A stretch of DNA of 64,000 bases from Peterkaempfera sp044755465 (GCF_044755465.1 NZ_JBIVRB010000002.1:124001-188000); one strand, 5' to 3'; positions 1 to 8,033 are shown, numbered from the stretch's first letter. Notes: generated by a model from the letters alone, not told the origin. Numbers and translations: made by a program.

Positions 1-187
1 CTACGCCAGGGCGGAGCGCGACGGCCGGCTCTCGCTGCGGGCCCGGGTCTTCAGCCCGGACGGCAAGACCGTCCTGGACGCCCACGAATGGGCCGGCCCC
101 CTCGACCCGGCCACCCTCGGCACCTCCGTCGCCGTGGCCCTCCTGCGCCAGGGCGCCCGGGAAGTCATCGACTCCATCCCCCACTGA
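1..187 (+). CDS. hemC: Probable hydroxymethylbilane synthase, C-terminal fragment
   Basis: Only the last 61 codons are inside the window; the reading frame is open from base 2 and stops with TGA at 185-187. The translated end has the pattern of the small C-terminal domain of porphobilinogen deaminase: a strand pair around RLSLRARVFSPDGKTVL, followed by a helix LGTSVAVALLRQGAREVI, like the LAEELLNNGAREIL end of the Escherichia coli enzyme. That enzyme links four porphobilinogens into hydroxymethylbilane in tetrapyrrole synthesis in the cytoplasm. The catalytic domain with the dipyrromethane cofactor cysteine is off the window, so the call rests on the C-terminus alone. A strong hairpin follows at 207-234. 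Confidence 0.7.
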   Translation, partial: YARAERDGRLSLRARVFSPDGKTVLDAHEWAGPLDPATLGTSVAVALLRQGAREVIDSIPH

Positions 188-206
188 CCGCCCTACTGAC
201 CGCCCC

Positions 207-234
207 GCTGGGCGCCCCGGTGGGGGCGCCCAGC
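207..234. terminator. Bidirectional hairpin between hemC and tetR
   Basis: A perfect 12-bp stem (207-218 with 223-234) closes a 4-nt GGTG loop between two convergent genes. There is no T-tract, which is common for GC-rich actinobacterial terminators. Confidence 0.75.
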
Positions 235-253
235 CGTCCCCGCGGTGACACCC

Positions 254-829
254 TCACCGCACCAGCCGCCCCACCAGATCCCGCCACCCCGCCTCCAGCC
301 GCTCCACCGGCAGCCCGCGCTGCTTGCACAGGTGGCTGATCAGCGCCGTGTCCAGAAAGCCGAGCAGCGCCTCGGTCAGCAGGTCGACATCCCCCCCGAC
401 GCCCGCCTCCCGCAGCAGCGTCGTGATGTGGGCGGCCCGGACCAGGCGCGGCGGCGCGGTGAAGCGCCGCGACGAACACTGGTCGGCGGCCAGGAAGAGG
501 TCCAGGTACCGGACCTGGTGCCGCAGCGTCGCGACACCGAACGCCTCCAGCCGCTCCACCGGCGGTGCCCCGGGCCCCAGCGGGGCGGGCCCGGTCAGGA
601 ACGCCGCCTGGTGCTCGCGCTCCGCGTGGTCCAGCAGGGCGAGCATCAGCCCCACCCGGTCGCCGAACCGCCGGAAGACCGTGCCCTTGCCGACCGAGGC
701 CGCCGCGGCGACGGCCTCCATCGTCACATGCTCCGCGCCGTGCTCGGCCACCAGCCGGGACGCGGCCTCCAGCAGGCGGATGCGGTTGCGTGCCGCGTCC
801 GCCCGCTCCTGCGGACCCTCGTCCGCCAT
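254..829 (-). CDS. TetR family transcriptional regulator
   Basis: The protein is 191 residues from the ATG at 829. An N-terminal TetR helix-turn-helix is visible: AASRLVAEHGAEHVTMEAVA, then VGKGTVFRRFGDRVGLM as turn and recognition helix. The rest is an all-helical ligand-binding domain ending in LVGRLVR. An in-frame ATG at 898 would add 24 proline-rich residues; a TACCCT hexamer lies 6 nt before it, so a leaderless start there is possible. I prefer 829 because it sits at the usual distance from the HTH. The gene is divergent from an FMN reductase gene, and the intergenic DNA carries two matching palindromes. It is therefore likely the repressor of that reductase and of itself. Confidence 0.85.
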   Translation of the reverse strand: MADEGPQERADAARNRIRLLEAASRLVAEHGAEHVTMEAVAAAASVGKGTVFRRFGDRVGLMLALLDHAEREHQAAFLTGPAPLGPGAPPVERLEAFGVATLRHQVRYLDLFLAADQCSSRRFTAPPRLVRAAHITTLLREAGVGGDVDLLTEALLGFLDTALISHLCKQRGLPVERLEAGWRDLVGRLVR

Positions 830-929
830 GGGCAGCGGCGTACACACCGCCGCCGGCGTCGGGTGTGGTGATCCCGGGGTGAGGGGGGAGGGAGTCATCT
901 GCTCAGGGTAGCGCCCACCCAGGACAAGT

Positions 930-979
930 GGACCGAGGTCCGCTTAGCGTGCTACAACCTAGTACCGGACCACGGTCCG
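930..979. promoter_or_regulatory. Two TetR-type operator palindromes
   Basis: The sequence GGACC-GA-GGTCC lies at 930-941 and CGGACC-AC-GGTCCG at 966-979. Both are perfect inverted repeats with a 2-bp centre and the same GCTT right flank. Centres are 37 bp apart and bracket AT-richer DNA (TAGCGT, TAGTAC) likely to hold the promoters. They sit between a tetR gene and a divergent FMN reductase gene. Confidence 0.7.
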
Positions 980-1023
980 CTTGTTGTCCTTACCGATTTC
1001 CACTCCGCCCCCCGGGAGTTCCC

Positions 1024-1584
1024 ATGACCGTCCGCGTACTCGCTCTCGTCGGCAGCCTCCGTGCCGGCTCGCACAACCGCCAGCTTGCCGAGGCCGCCGT
1101 CAAGCTCGCCCCGGAGGGCGTCGAGGTCGAGATCTTCGAGGGCCTGGCCGACGTCCCCTTCTACAACGAGGACAACGACGTCGAGGGCTCCGTCCCGGCC
1201 GCCGCCGGCAAGCTCCGCGAGGCCGGCGCGCAGGCCGACGCCTTCCTGCTCTTCTCCCCGGAGTACAACGGCACCCTCCCGGCCGTCCTGAAGAACGCCA
1301 TCGACTGGTACTCCCGCCCCTACGGCGCCGGTGCCTTCGTGGGCAAGCCGGTGGCGGTCGTCGGCACCGCCTACGGCCAGTACGGCGGCGTGTGGGCGCA
1401 GGACGCGGCGCGCAAGGCGGCCGGCATCGCCGGCGCCACCGTGCTGGAGGAGGTCAAGCTCTCCGTCCCCGGCTCCGTCGTCCGCTTCGCCGAGACCCAC
1501 CCGGCCAACGACGAGGAGATCATCGAGAAGCTGCCCGCGCTGCTCGCGCAGGTGGCCGACGCGGCCGGCCAGCCCGCCGCCTGA
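1024..1584 (+). CDS. NADPH-dependent FMN reductase family protein
   Basis: The protein is 186 residues and starts at ATG 1024 with GGGAG just upstream. The flavodoxin-like fold of the NADPH-dependent FMN reductase / quinone reductase family is clear: a first strand VLALVGSLR, the phosphate-binding loop SLRAGSHNRQLA at residues 10-21, and the family signature SPEYNGTLPAVLKNAIDW near residue 80. Such cytosolic homodimers bind FMN and reduce quinones, azo compounds, chromate or nitro compounds with NAD(P)H. Its promoter region holds two TetR-type palindromes and its neighbour is a divergent TetR gene, so expression is probably induced by a ligand of that repressor, plausibly an electrophile or quinone. 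The substrate cannot be read from sequence. Confidence 0.9.
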   Translation: MTVRVLALVGSLRAGSHNRQLAEAAVKLAPEGVEVEIFEGLADVPFYNEDNDVEGSVPAAAGKLREAGAQADAFLLFSPEYNGTLPAVLKNAIDWYSRPYGAGAFVGKPVAVVGTAYGQYGGVWAQDAARKAAGIAGATVLEEVKLSVPGSVVRFAETHPANDEEIIEKLPALLAQVADAAGQPAA

Positions 1585-1598
1585 CCCGCGTCACCCCC

Positions 1599-1655
1599 GC
1601 AGGCCGCACCGGCCCGCCGCCGCCCTTCCGGGCACGGCGACCCGGTGCGGCCTGC
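1599..1655 (+). terminator. Stem-loop after the FMN reductase gene
   Basis: A perfect 14-bp stem pairs 1599-1612 with 1642-1655. The 29-nt loop contains a further CGCCG/CGGCG pairing. It begins 15 nt after the reductase stop codon. Confidence 0.7.
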
Positions 1656-1750
1656 TGCGTTCCCGGTACGCCTCGGCCGCGCCGGGCTGCCCGGCGCCGG
1701 GCGGTCACGTAGCGTGAGGGGCGGACCGCTGAGATCCCGAGGAGGTGCCG

Positions 1751-2632
1751 GTGCAGACTGCGCTCGCGGTGGTGTTCTCGCTGCTGGCGGCGGTCAGCAA
1801 TGCGCTGGCCACCGCCCTCCAGCGGTATGCGGCCCGGACGGTGCCGCTCTCGGTGGGCTTCCGGCTGCGGCTGCTGGTCGAGCTGGTGCACCGGCCGGTG
1901 TGGCTCGGCGGCATGGGCGCCGTCATGGCGGCGGCCGGCTTCCAGGCCCTGGCACTGACCAACGGGGCGCTCTCCCTGGTCCAGCCGATCTTCGTACTGG
2001 AGCTGCCGTTCGCGCTGCTGATCGGCGGCCTCGTACTGAAGCAGCGGATGCCGCACCGGGCCTGGACCGGGGTCGCCGCGATCGTGATCGGGCTGGGCAT
2101 CGCCCTGGCCGCGGCCGCGCCGTCCGCCGGAGTGCAGCAGCCCGGCACCGGCCGCTGGATCCTGGGGCTCGCCTGCTGCTGCGGCGTGGTGGTGCTGCTC
2201 GTCGGTACGGCGCTGCGCCGCCCGGCGGGCCCGACCCGGGCGGCCTGCTTCGGCCTGGCCGCCGCCGTCGGCTACGCCCTCACCGCCGCGCTGATGAAGT
2301 CGGCCACCCGTATCTGGCAGGCCGGCGGGATCGGTGACTTCTTCACCAGCTGGCAGACCTACGGCTTCGCCGCCGCCGGGGTGGCCGCGCTCTTCCTGCT
2401 GGAGAACGCCATGCAGTCCGGGCCGCTGGTGGCCTCGCAGCCGGCCCTGACCCTGGGGGACGCGCTGGTCAGCCTGTCGCTGGGGGTGACGCTGTACCAG
2501 GAGCACATCCGCGCGGGCTGGTGGCTGGTACCGGAGGTGCTGGGCGTGGGCCTGGTCGCCGGCGGTGCGGTGGTCCTGGCCCGCGCCCCGCTGACCCAGG
2601 CCCTGGTGGCCCCCGACAGCGACCCCTCCTGA
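1751..2632 (+). CDS. DMT/EamA-like membrane transporter
   Basis: The protein is about 293 residues and almost wholly hydrophobic, with roughly nine to ten predicted membrane helices. It begins ALAVVFSLLAAVSNALATALQ, the typical first helix of drug/metabolite-transporter superfamily permeases. A GAGGAGG Shine-Dalgarno at 1739-1745 places the start at GTG 1751; an earlier in-frame GTG at 1745 overlaps that site and is less likely. Two internally similar halves are suggested, each carrying a GALSLVQP- or GDALVSL-like glycine-rich helix. It is an inner-membrane exporter or permease of unknown substrate. The gene stands alone between an FMN reductase gene and the end of the convergent conservon. 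Confidence 0.8.
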   Translation: MQTALAVVFSLLAAVSNALATALQRYAARTVPLSVGFRLRLLVELVHRPVWLGGMGAVMAAAGFQALALTNGALSLVQPIFVLELPFALLIGGLVLKQRMPHRAWTGVAAIVIGLGIALAAAAPSAGVQQPGTGRWILGLACCCGVVVLLVGTALRRPAGPTRAACFGLAAAVGYALTAALMKSATRIWQAGGIGDFFTSWQTYGFAAAGVAALFLLENAMQSGPLVASQPALTLGDALVSLSLGVTLYQEHIRAGWWLVPEVLGVGLVAGGAVVLARAPLTQALVAPDSDPS

Positions 2633-2737
2633 GCACCGCCGCCGCGACCGGGGCGCCGATGCCGAGCGCCACCCGTGGGCAGCAGTCGGCGGCGCCCCCG
2701 GAGGAGCGCCGCCGACACCGGGAGACGCGAGCCCCCG

Positions 2738-4300
2738 TCACCGTCCGAAGAACCACCGGGTGGTGAGCTGCCACCAGGACGGCTCCCCCGGCCCGGCCGC
2801 CACCGGGACCGGGCCGCCCGCAGGCCGCAGCGGGGTCCCCTCGGCGGTGTCCTCGCCGGCGGTGTCCTCGTCGGTGCCCTCCGCAGCGGCCTCGTCGGCG
2901 GCCTCCGGCGGCGGGGCGATCCGGGTCGGCGGGGCGAGCGCCGGGTCGGGCTCCGGCCGGCGCGGGGCGTACACCACCGGCAGCGCGGCCAGATGGCGGG
3001 CCCAGATCGAGGAGTGCCAGGTCAGCTGGGACTCCCCGACGGCCAGCCGCACATCGGGCAGCCGGACCAGCAGGCAGTCCACGGCGGCGTCGGTGATCGC
3101 CCGGCCGATGTCCTGGCCGGGGCACATGTGCGGGCCGCTGCTGAACGCCAGATGCGAGCGGTTGCCGCGTACCGGAGCCGCCGGGTCCGGTCGGACCGAG
3201 CTGTCGACGTTCCCGGCGGCCAGGCCCAGCAGCACCATGTCCCCTGCCCGGATGTGCTGCCCGCCCAACTCGGTGTCGTCCACCGCCCAGCCGCCTGGGC
3301 AGGCGGTCAGCGGCGGCTCGTTCCACAGCACCTGCTCCACCGCGTCGGCGACGGTCATCCGCACCCCCGCCAGCGATGCCCGGAAGCGGCGGTCGGTCAG
3401 CACCACCTGGAGCGTGTTGGCGATCAGGTTGATGGTGGTGGCGTTGGCCGCCACCAGCACCAGCCGCAGATGGTGCCGCACCTCCTCGTCGGTGAACCCC
3501 GCCGGGTGGGCGGCCAGCCAGGAGGCCAGGTCGGGGCCGGGATCGGCGCGCTTGCGCGCCACCAGGTCCCGCAGCGTCCCCAGGATGTACTCATTGGCGC
3601 GGCCGGCCTGCTCGGTGCCGGTCATCAGGTCGGAGCTGGCCGCCACCAGCCGGGGGCCCTCCGACTCCGGCAGCCCCAGCAGATGGGTCAGCACCAGCAT
3701 CGGCACATGCTGCGCGTACTGGACCAGCAGCTCGGCGCCACCGTCGGCGCAGAAGGCATCGATCAGCTGGTTGGCGACCCGGTGGGTGTGGCGGCGCACC
3801 CCGCGCCGGTCGAACCGCTCCAGACTCTCGGTGACCGGGGTGCGCAGCCGCTGGTGCTCCTCGCCGTCCGCCGAGATGCAGTCCGGCCGCCAGCTCACCA
3901 TGGGCAGCAGCGGGGAGTCCTCCGAGACCCGCCCCTCCCGCCAGTCCCGCCAGATCCGGGAGTCCCGGGAGAAGCGGTTGGGCGCCCGCATGACCTCCAG
4001 GTTCTCCCGGTAGCCGAGCACCAGCCAGGCCGGTACGTCGCCGTCCAGCAGCACCGGAGCGACCGGCCCGTGCCGGGTGCGCAGCTCCTCGTACAGGCCC
4101 ATCGGGTCGGCCTCCGCGGCCGGCCCGTAGAACCGTACCGGGCCGCTGTCGGCGTCGTCGGCGTCGTCGGCGTACGGAGCGGCGTACGGATCGGCGTGCG
4201 GCCCGGCGGGTGTGCCGGCGGGTGCCCCGGTGTGGGCGTGCGCGGGGCAGCCCGGGGGAGGGGCGGCGCTGCGGGCGTGGTGGGGCGGGGGTGCGGTCAC
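2738..4300 (-). CDS. cvnE: Conservon cytochrome P450 (CYP157-like, lacks ExxR)
   Basis: The protein is 520 residues; the GTG at 4300 overlaps the stop of the upstream GTPase gene by 4 bp (GTGA). The heme-binding loop is intact: FSSGPHMCPG at residues 386-395, with Cys393 as thiolate ligand. The I-helix reads AANATT (284-289). The K-helix motif that is normally ExxR reads E322-Q-V-L-W, so the arginine is missing, as known for the CYP157 proteins of Streptomyces conservons (EQSLW). The chain has a His/Ala/Pro-rich N-terminal extension of about 55 residues and an acidic, Pro-rich tail of about 70 residues ending in WWQLTTRWFFGR. In Streptomyces conservons the P450 is the last gene, and the complex is thought to signal through the GTPase. 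Catalysis and substrate are unknown. Confidence 0.93.
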   Translation of the reverse strand: MTAPPPHHARSAAPPPGCPAHAHTGAPAGTPAGPHADPYAAPYADDADDADSGPVRFYGPAAEADPMGLYEELRTRHGPVAPVLLDGDVPAWLVLGYRENLEVMRAPNRFSRDSRIWRDWREGRVSEDSPLLPMVSWRPDCISADGEEHQRLRTPVTESLERFDRRGVRRHTHRVANQLIDAFCADGGAELLVQYAQHVPMLVLTHLLGLPESEGPRLVAASSDLMTGTEQAGRANEYILGTLRDLVARKRADPGPDLASWLAAHPAGFTDEEVRHHLRLVLVAANATTINLIANTLQVVLTDRRFRASLAGVRMTVADAVEQVLWNEPPLTACPGGWAVDDTELGGQHIRAGDMVLLGLAAGNVDSSVRPDPAAPVRGNRSHLAFSSGPHMCPGQDIGRAITDAAVDCLLVRLPDVRLAVGESQLTWHSSIWARHLAALPVVYAPRRPEPDPALAPPTRIAPPPEAADEAAAEGTDEDTAGEDTAEGTPLRPAGGPVPVAAGPGEPSWWQLTTRWFFGR

Positions 4301-4920
4301 TGCGGCTCCCGGGAGGCGGTGAGGGTGTACAGGTAGCGCATCAGGGTGAGCAGGACGTCCCGGCTGGAGCTGCGCCGCCGGGCGTCGCAGTCCACCATCG
4401 GGACCGTGGCGTCCAGGTCCAGGGCCGCCCGCAGCTCCGCCACCGGATGCGCCGGGGCGTCCGGGAAGGCGTTCACGGCGACCACGAACGGCACGCCGCG
4501 CTCCTCTAACCGGCCGATCACGTCGAAGCTGACCTCCAGCCGACGGGTGTCGATCAGCACGACGGCGCCCAGCGCCCCGTCGAACAGCCGGTTCCACAGG
4601 AACCAGAAGCGCTCCTGGCCCGGCGTGCCGAACAGGTAGAGCACCAGCCGCTCGTTGAGGCTGATCCGGCCGAAGTCCATCGCCACGGTGGTCGCGGTCT
4701 TCCGCTCCACCCCGGCGGTGTCGTCCACGCCGACCCCGGCCTGGGTCATCGTCTCCTCGGTGGTCAGCGGACGGATCTCGCTCACCGAGCGGACCAGGGT
4801 CGTCTTGCCGACCCCGAAGCCGCCGACGATCACCACCTTGACGGCGGCGGTGGCCGAGGCCGGGAGGGTGTCCTCCTGCCGGGGGCCGGGCAGCAGCTCC
4901 TCAGAGCTTCTGGAGTCCAT
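4297..4920 (-). CDS. cvnD: Conservon small GTPase-like ATP/GTP-binding protein
   Basis: The protein is 207 residues. The P-loop GGFGVGKTT covers residues 33-41 with Lys39. A switch-like GTPGQERFWFLWN segment corresponds to the DxxG region of Ras-like GTPases, and AVNAFPD stands where NKxD is expected. The start at ATG 4920 lies 20 bp inside the end of cvnC, and its TGA overlaps the GTG of the P450 gene, so translation is coupled. In characterised conservons CvnD is a membrane-associated GTPase at the end of a G-protein-like relay with CvnA, B and C. About 25 N-terminal residues precede the first strand, which is normal for the family. Confidence 0.93.
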   Translation of the reverse strand: MDSRSSEELLPGPRQEDTLPASATAAVKVVIVGGFGVGKTTLVRSVSEIRPLTTEETMTQAGVGVDDTAGVERKTATTVAMDFGRISLNERLVLYLFGTPGQERFWFLWNRLFDGALGAVVLIDTRRLEVSFDVIGRLEERGVPFVVAVNAFPDAPAHPVAELRAALDLDATVPMVDCDARRRSSSRDVLLTLMRYLYTLTASREPQ

Positions 4921-5260
4921 GCATCACCGCCTCCAAGAGTTCGATGTCGGGGAGCGACGCCGCCGGGATCGGTGCCCGTGCCTCCACCTGGCCGCCGGCC
5001 AGCAGATCCGCCAGCAGCACCTTGACCGCGTTCACCGGCAGCACCAGATAGGCGGAGATCTCGGCCACCGAGAGCGGGTAGTGGCACATCCGTACGATGG
5101 CGGTGTGCTCCGGTGGCATGCCCGGCTCGGGCAGCGACCGGGCCACCACCAGGGTGACCAGGTCGAGTTCGGCCGGGCCGGTCGGCCGACTGCGGCCGCC
5201 GGTGATCACATACAGCCGCTCCGGACCGCCGGTGTCCGCCTCACCGCCCGGTGCGCTCAT
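4901..5260 (-). CDS. cvnC: Conservon DUF742 protein
   Basis: The protein is 119 residues of the DUF742 family, the third gene of every Streptomyces conservon. Visible family features are RLYVITGGR near residue 15, a helix with LPPEH-like spacing (LPEPGMPPEHTAIVRMCHYPLSVAEISAYLVLP, split here into winged-helix-like elements), and the C-terminal LPDIELLEAVMHGLQKL. The fold resembles a winged helix, although a protein-interaction role in the CvnA-D complex is the accepted view. Its ATG overlaps the cvnB stop by 4 bp (ATGA) and its end overlaps cvnD by 20 bp. Confidence 0.92.
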   Translation of the reverse strand: MSAPGGEADTGGPERLYVITGGRSRPTGPAELDLVTLVVARSLPEPGMPPEHTAIVRMCHYPLSVAEISAYLVLPVNAVKVLLADLLAGGQVEARAPIPAASLPDIELLEAVMHGLQKL

Positions 5261-5670
5261 GTGGCGACCGATCCGTCGACGCGGGGCGGGCTGGTCAGAT
5301 GCTCACCGATCCGGGCGACCAGGTCGCGCATCCGGTGGCCCATCAGCCCGGCGTCCACCCCCTCGTCGGCCAGCACCGCGAGGTACGCCCCGGCGCCCGC
5401 CGCCATCAGGTAGAAGAAGCCGGCGTCGATCTCGATCACCACCAGCCGCATCTGCCCGTTGCCGTGCGGGAACTCGGCGGCGACCGCCGCCGACAGGCTC
5501 TGCAGCCCGGCGCAGGCGGCGGCGAGCCGGTCGGCGGTGTCCGCGTCGGTGCCGTACTGGGCCATCCGCAGGCCGTCCGAGGACAGCACCACCACCTGGC
5601 GGGTGTGCGGGACACCGGTCGCCAGGTCCTGGAGCATCCAGTCCATGTTGGGCCGCTGCTGCTGCAACAC
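5257..5670 (-). CDS. cvnB: Conservon roadblock/LC7 protein
   Basis: The protein is 137 residues with a roadblock/LC7 fold: MDWMLQDLATGVPHTRQVVVLSSDGLRMA, a helical stretch ADRLAAACAGLQSLSAAVAAEF, then LVVIEIDAGFFYLMAAGAGAYLAVLA. In conservons this protein acts as the GTPase partner or GAP-like factor next to CvnA and CvnD. An internal ATG nine codons on (MDWML) is an alternative start. The end overlaps cvnC by 4 bp and only 2 bp separate its start from the cvnA stop, so the five genes form one transcript. Confidence 0.92.
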   Translation of the reverse strand: MLQQQRPNMDWMLQDLATGVPHTRQVVVLSSDGLRMAQYGTDADTADRLAAACAGLQSLSAAVAAEFPHGNGQMRLVVIEIDAGFFYLMAAGAGAYLAVLADEGVDAGLMGHRMRDLVARIGEHLTSPPRVDGSVAT

Positions 5671-5672
5671 TG

Positions 5673-7199
5673 CTACTCCCCCTCTTCCAACGACTCGTCG
5701 GCCGGCCGCCGGCCGGGCGGCCCGGCAGGCAGCGCCTCACCGGAGACGCCGGCCTGGAAGGCCGCCAGCCAGATGCCGGGTTGCACGGGTGCTTCGGCGC
5801 TCGCCCCGCCGGGCGCCGAAGCCCTGGCCGGGGCGGGTGCCGGGGCCGGGGCCGCCGCCCGGCGCGCCGCTGGTGGCGAGGCGTGCCGGCGGCGGCGCTG
5901 CGGCAGCCCGTAGGCGTTGTGCTCCACCTCGACCGGCTCCTCCTCCAACTGGACCGGCGCCCGGCCCGGACGCGGCTGCGCCGGGCGGGTCGGCATCGGC
6001 CGCGGCGGCGGCATGGTGCCGGGGCCGGGCATCGCCCGCGGCGGCGGCACCGAGGTCAGTACGTCCCCGGGGACCACCAGCACCGCGCGGACCCCCGCGT
6101 AGGCGGACTGCCGCAGCGACACCTGGAAGCCGTTCGCCTGGGCCAGCCGGCCCACCACCGCCAGGCCCAGGCGCGGCGTCTCGCCCAGGTCGGTCAGGTC
6201 CAGCCCGGCCGACGCCTGGGTCAGCACCCGCTCGGCGCGCCCCCGGGCCTCGTCGCCCATGCCCAGCCCGCCGTCCTCGATCTCGATCGCCACCCCGGTC
6301 TGCACCACGGTCGCCGTCAGATGCACCCTGGTCTGCGGCGGCGAGTACCGGGTGGCGTTGTCCAGCAGCTCGGCCAGCGCGTGGATCAGCGGCTCGGCCG
6401 TCGGGCCGACCACCGCCACCTCGGCCACCGAGTGCAGGTCGACCCGCTGGTAGTCGATGATCCGCGACATGGCGCCGCGCAGCACGCTGAACATGCTCAC
6501 CGGCTGGCTCCACTGCCGGCCCGGCCGGGCGCCGCCCAGCACCGCGATGCTGTCGGCCAGCCGCCCGATCAGGGCGTTGCCGTGGTCGATGTGCAGCAGA
6601 TCCCCGAAGACGTCGGGGTTGTCGCCGTGCCGGTTCTCCATCTCCCGCAGGTCCTGCGCCTGCTGGTGGACGATGGCCTGCACCCGGCGGGCGATGTTGA
6701 CGAACGCGCGCTGCGCGGAGTCGCGCAGGTCCTCCTCGATGACCACCGCCTCCACCACGGTGCTCAGCACGGCCTGGTGGGTGGGGGTGAAGTCCGGGTC
6801 GAGCTCGGCCTCATGGGCGGCGCTGCGCAGCACTTCGGTGGCGCGCTCGCCGCGCTGGAGCCGGGCGACCACCGCGGGCAGCAGCGTCTTGGCCAGCCGT
6901 ACCGTACCGGCCTCCTGCTCGGCCAGCCTGCGGTGCAGCTCGGCCTCCTGCTCGGCCTGCCGACGGCGCAGCACGGTGATCGACCGGCCCCGGCGGGCGG
7001 TCTCGGTGGCGATCAGCAGCATGCCGGCCGTCGCCACCGCGCCGCACCAGGCGACCTGGAGCCGGATCGTCGCCGAGACCGTGGTCATCGCCCCTGCGGT
7101 GCACGCCGCCATCAGGACGGGCGGGAGTATCCAGACGAGGGCGGAGGCGGCCCGGCGGCCTCCGGATGGCGTTCCAGTACGAACCATCGGCATCCTCAA
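5673..7199 (-). CDS. cvnA: Conservon sensor kinase-like membrane protein
   Basis: The protein is 508 residues and the first gene of the conservon. Two membrane segments (about 21-39 and 47-65) are followed by a charged coiled coil (about 70-100), a helical dimerisation region, and a HATPase domain (about 262-385) with N-box LIHALAELLDNATRYSPP (Asn281) and G1 box DGGLGMG (309-315). The last 120 residues are rich in Pro, Arg and Ala, as in other CvnA proteins. CvnA proteins resemble histidine kinases but are not paired with response regulators; they assemble with CvnB, C and D at the membrane. The start at 7199 gives a short basic N-terminus before the first helix. Confidence 0.93.
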   Translation of the reverse strand: MRMPMVRTGTPSGGRRAASALVWILPPVLMAACTAGAMTTVSATIRLQVAWCGAVATAGMLLIATETARRGRSITVLRRRQAEQEAELHRRLAEQEAGTVRLAKTLLPAVVARLQRGERATEVLRSAAHEAELDPDFTPTHQAVLSTVVEAVVIEEDLRDSAQRAFVNIARRVQAIVHQQAQDLREMENRHGDNPDVFGDLLHIDHGNALIGRLADSIAVLGGARPGRQWSQPVSMFSVLRGAMSRIIDYQRVDLHSVAEVAVVGPTAEPLIHALAELLDNATRYSPPQTRVHLTATVVQTGVAIEIEDGGLGMGDEARGRAERVLTQASAGLDLTDLGETPRLGLAVVGRLAQANGFQVSLRQSAYAGVRAVLVVPGDVLTSVPPPRAMPGPGTMPPPRPMPTRPAQPRPGRAPVQLEEEPVEVEHNAYGLPQRRRRHASPPAARRAAAPAPAPAPARASAPGGASAEAPVQPGIWLAAFQAGVSGEALPAGPPGRRPADESLEEGE

Positions 7200-7741
7200 G
7201 CAGTTGAAAGGTCAGGAACGACAATCGGGACAACGACCGGGCGGTGCGCTGGGGTACGGCCGATCGGGTGAAGCGGTCGGGCACCCGGTGTCTGTGGCGC
7301 TGCGGGCGCACACCAGGGCGCGCGCCGCTCGCCGGGAGCGCAGCAGCCAGCCCTGACCTGCGGTAATCACCTCGGCGCGCTGCGCAACCAGGAGCATAGC
7401 CGCCGGGCTGTGGGCGATGGGCGTGGTCTTGACAAGAGGGCGAAAGGTGCTACGGGTTTACCGGTGCACGGCCAATTGGGGGGCGCGTGGACGACAGTGC
7501 GCGCCCCCGGTGTGGGTGACCCGGCGGCCTTAGGCCGACCGGGGGGTGAGGCAGCGTCAGCCGATCGGCGCAGCGGCCGGTGCCCGGCGGCGGGTCGTTC
7601 GGTCGGGCCGCCCGGCGTGCCCCGGCGCCCGTTCGCGCTTACCGTTCCGGTGTAGGCATGGTTGGCGGCGCGACGCCCGGCCGGGCCGATCGGCGTGCGG
7701 CCCGCGGACCGCGCTGCGGCACGATGCCCTGGAGGCAGTCA
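7200..7741. other. Divergent intergenic region upstream of the conservon
   Basis: This 542-bp stretch separates cvnA from a small gene on the other strand. Short open frames cross it on both strands, but none has a ribosome site or a recognisable product. It holds a TTGACA hexamer at 7429-7434 facing right, and a TATGCT hexamer facing cvnA at 7392-7397. The conservon promoter must lie here. Confidence 0.5.
7429..7456 (+). promoter_or_regulatory. Possible sigma-70 type promoter
   Basis: TTGACA (7429-7434) is followed 16 nt later by TACGGG (7451-7456). The -35 is consensus and the -10 is weak. It would give a leader of about 280 nt before the small gene at 7742. Confidence 0.35.
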
Positions 7742-7975
7742 ATGCACGAGATGCGAGCGGAACACGGACCGGCGGCGGCCGGCGACCACCGTCCGGTGGA
7801 CTTCTGGCACGTGGTGGCGAGCGGGGCCGATGTCGCCCTGTGCGGCCGCGAACTGCACCGGGACGCGGCGGTCCAACCCGTCCAGGACGACGAACCGGCC
7901 GCCGAGCAGTACTGCGAGCCCTGCCTCGCGGCCTTCCGCCAGAAGGTCACCCCCGTCACCCCGGCCACCCCCTGA
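7742..7975 (+). CDS. Small conserved-looking protein with CxxC
   Basis: The protein is 77 residues. The start ATG 7742 has GGAGG at 7731-7735 with a 6-nt spacer, which supports translation from here rather than from upstream in-frame codons. Residues 22-36 read WHVVASGADVALCGR, and a C-terminal CEPC pair (Cys58, Cys61) follows; with Cys34 and His39 this could bind a metal, but no zinc-finger family is recognised. Short proteins of this layout, a W-V-A-L-C-G strand pair and a CxxC near the end, occur in Streptomyces without known function. The third-position GC content is typical of a real gene here. A 13-bp hairpin follows immediately. Confidence 0.65.
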   Translation: MHEMRAEHGPAAAGDHRPVDFWHVVASGADVALCGRELHRDAAVQPVQDDEPAAEQYCEPCLAAFRQKVTPVTPATP

Positions 7976-7997
7976 CCCACCCCGGCCACCCCGCCAC

Positions 7998-8027
7998 CAG
8001 GGGGCGCGGGCCCGCCCGCGCCCCCTG
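7998..8027. terminator. Bidirectional terminator hairpin
   Basis: A perfect 13-bp stem pairs 7998-8010 with 8015-8027 around a CCCG loop. It lies between convergent genes. Confidence 0.8.
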
Positions 8028-8033
8028 CCGGGG

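Noticed and set aside
2738..4300. P450 considered as a pseudogene because of the missing ExxR
   Set aside because: The frame is intact, the heme loop is perfect, and the same loss is typical of conservon CYP157 proteins.
7410..7655. 81-codon frame upstream of the small CxxC protein
   Set aside because: It starts inside the promoter region without a ribosome site and shows no recognisable sequence.
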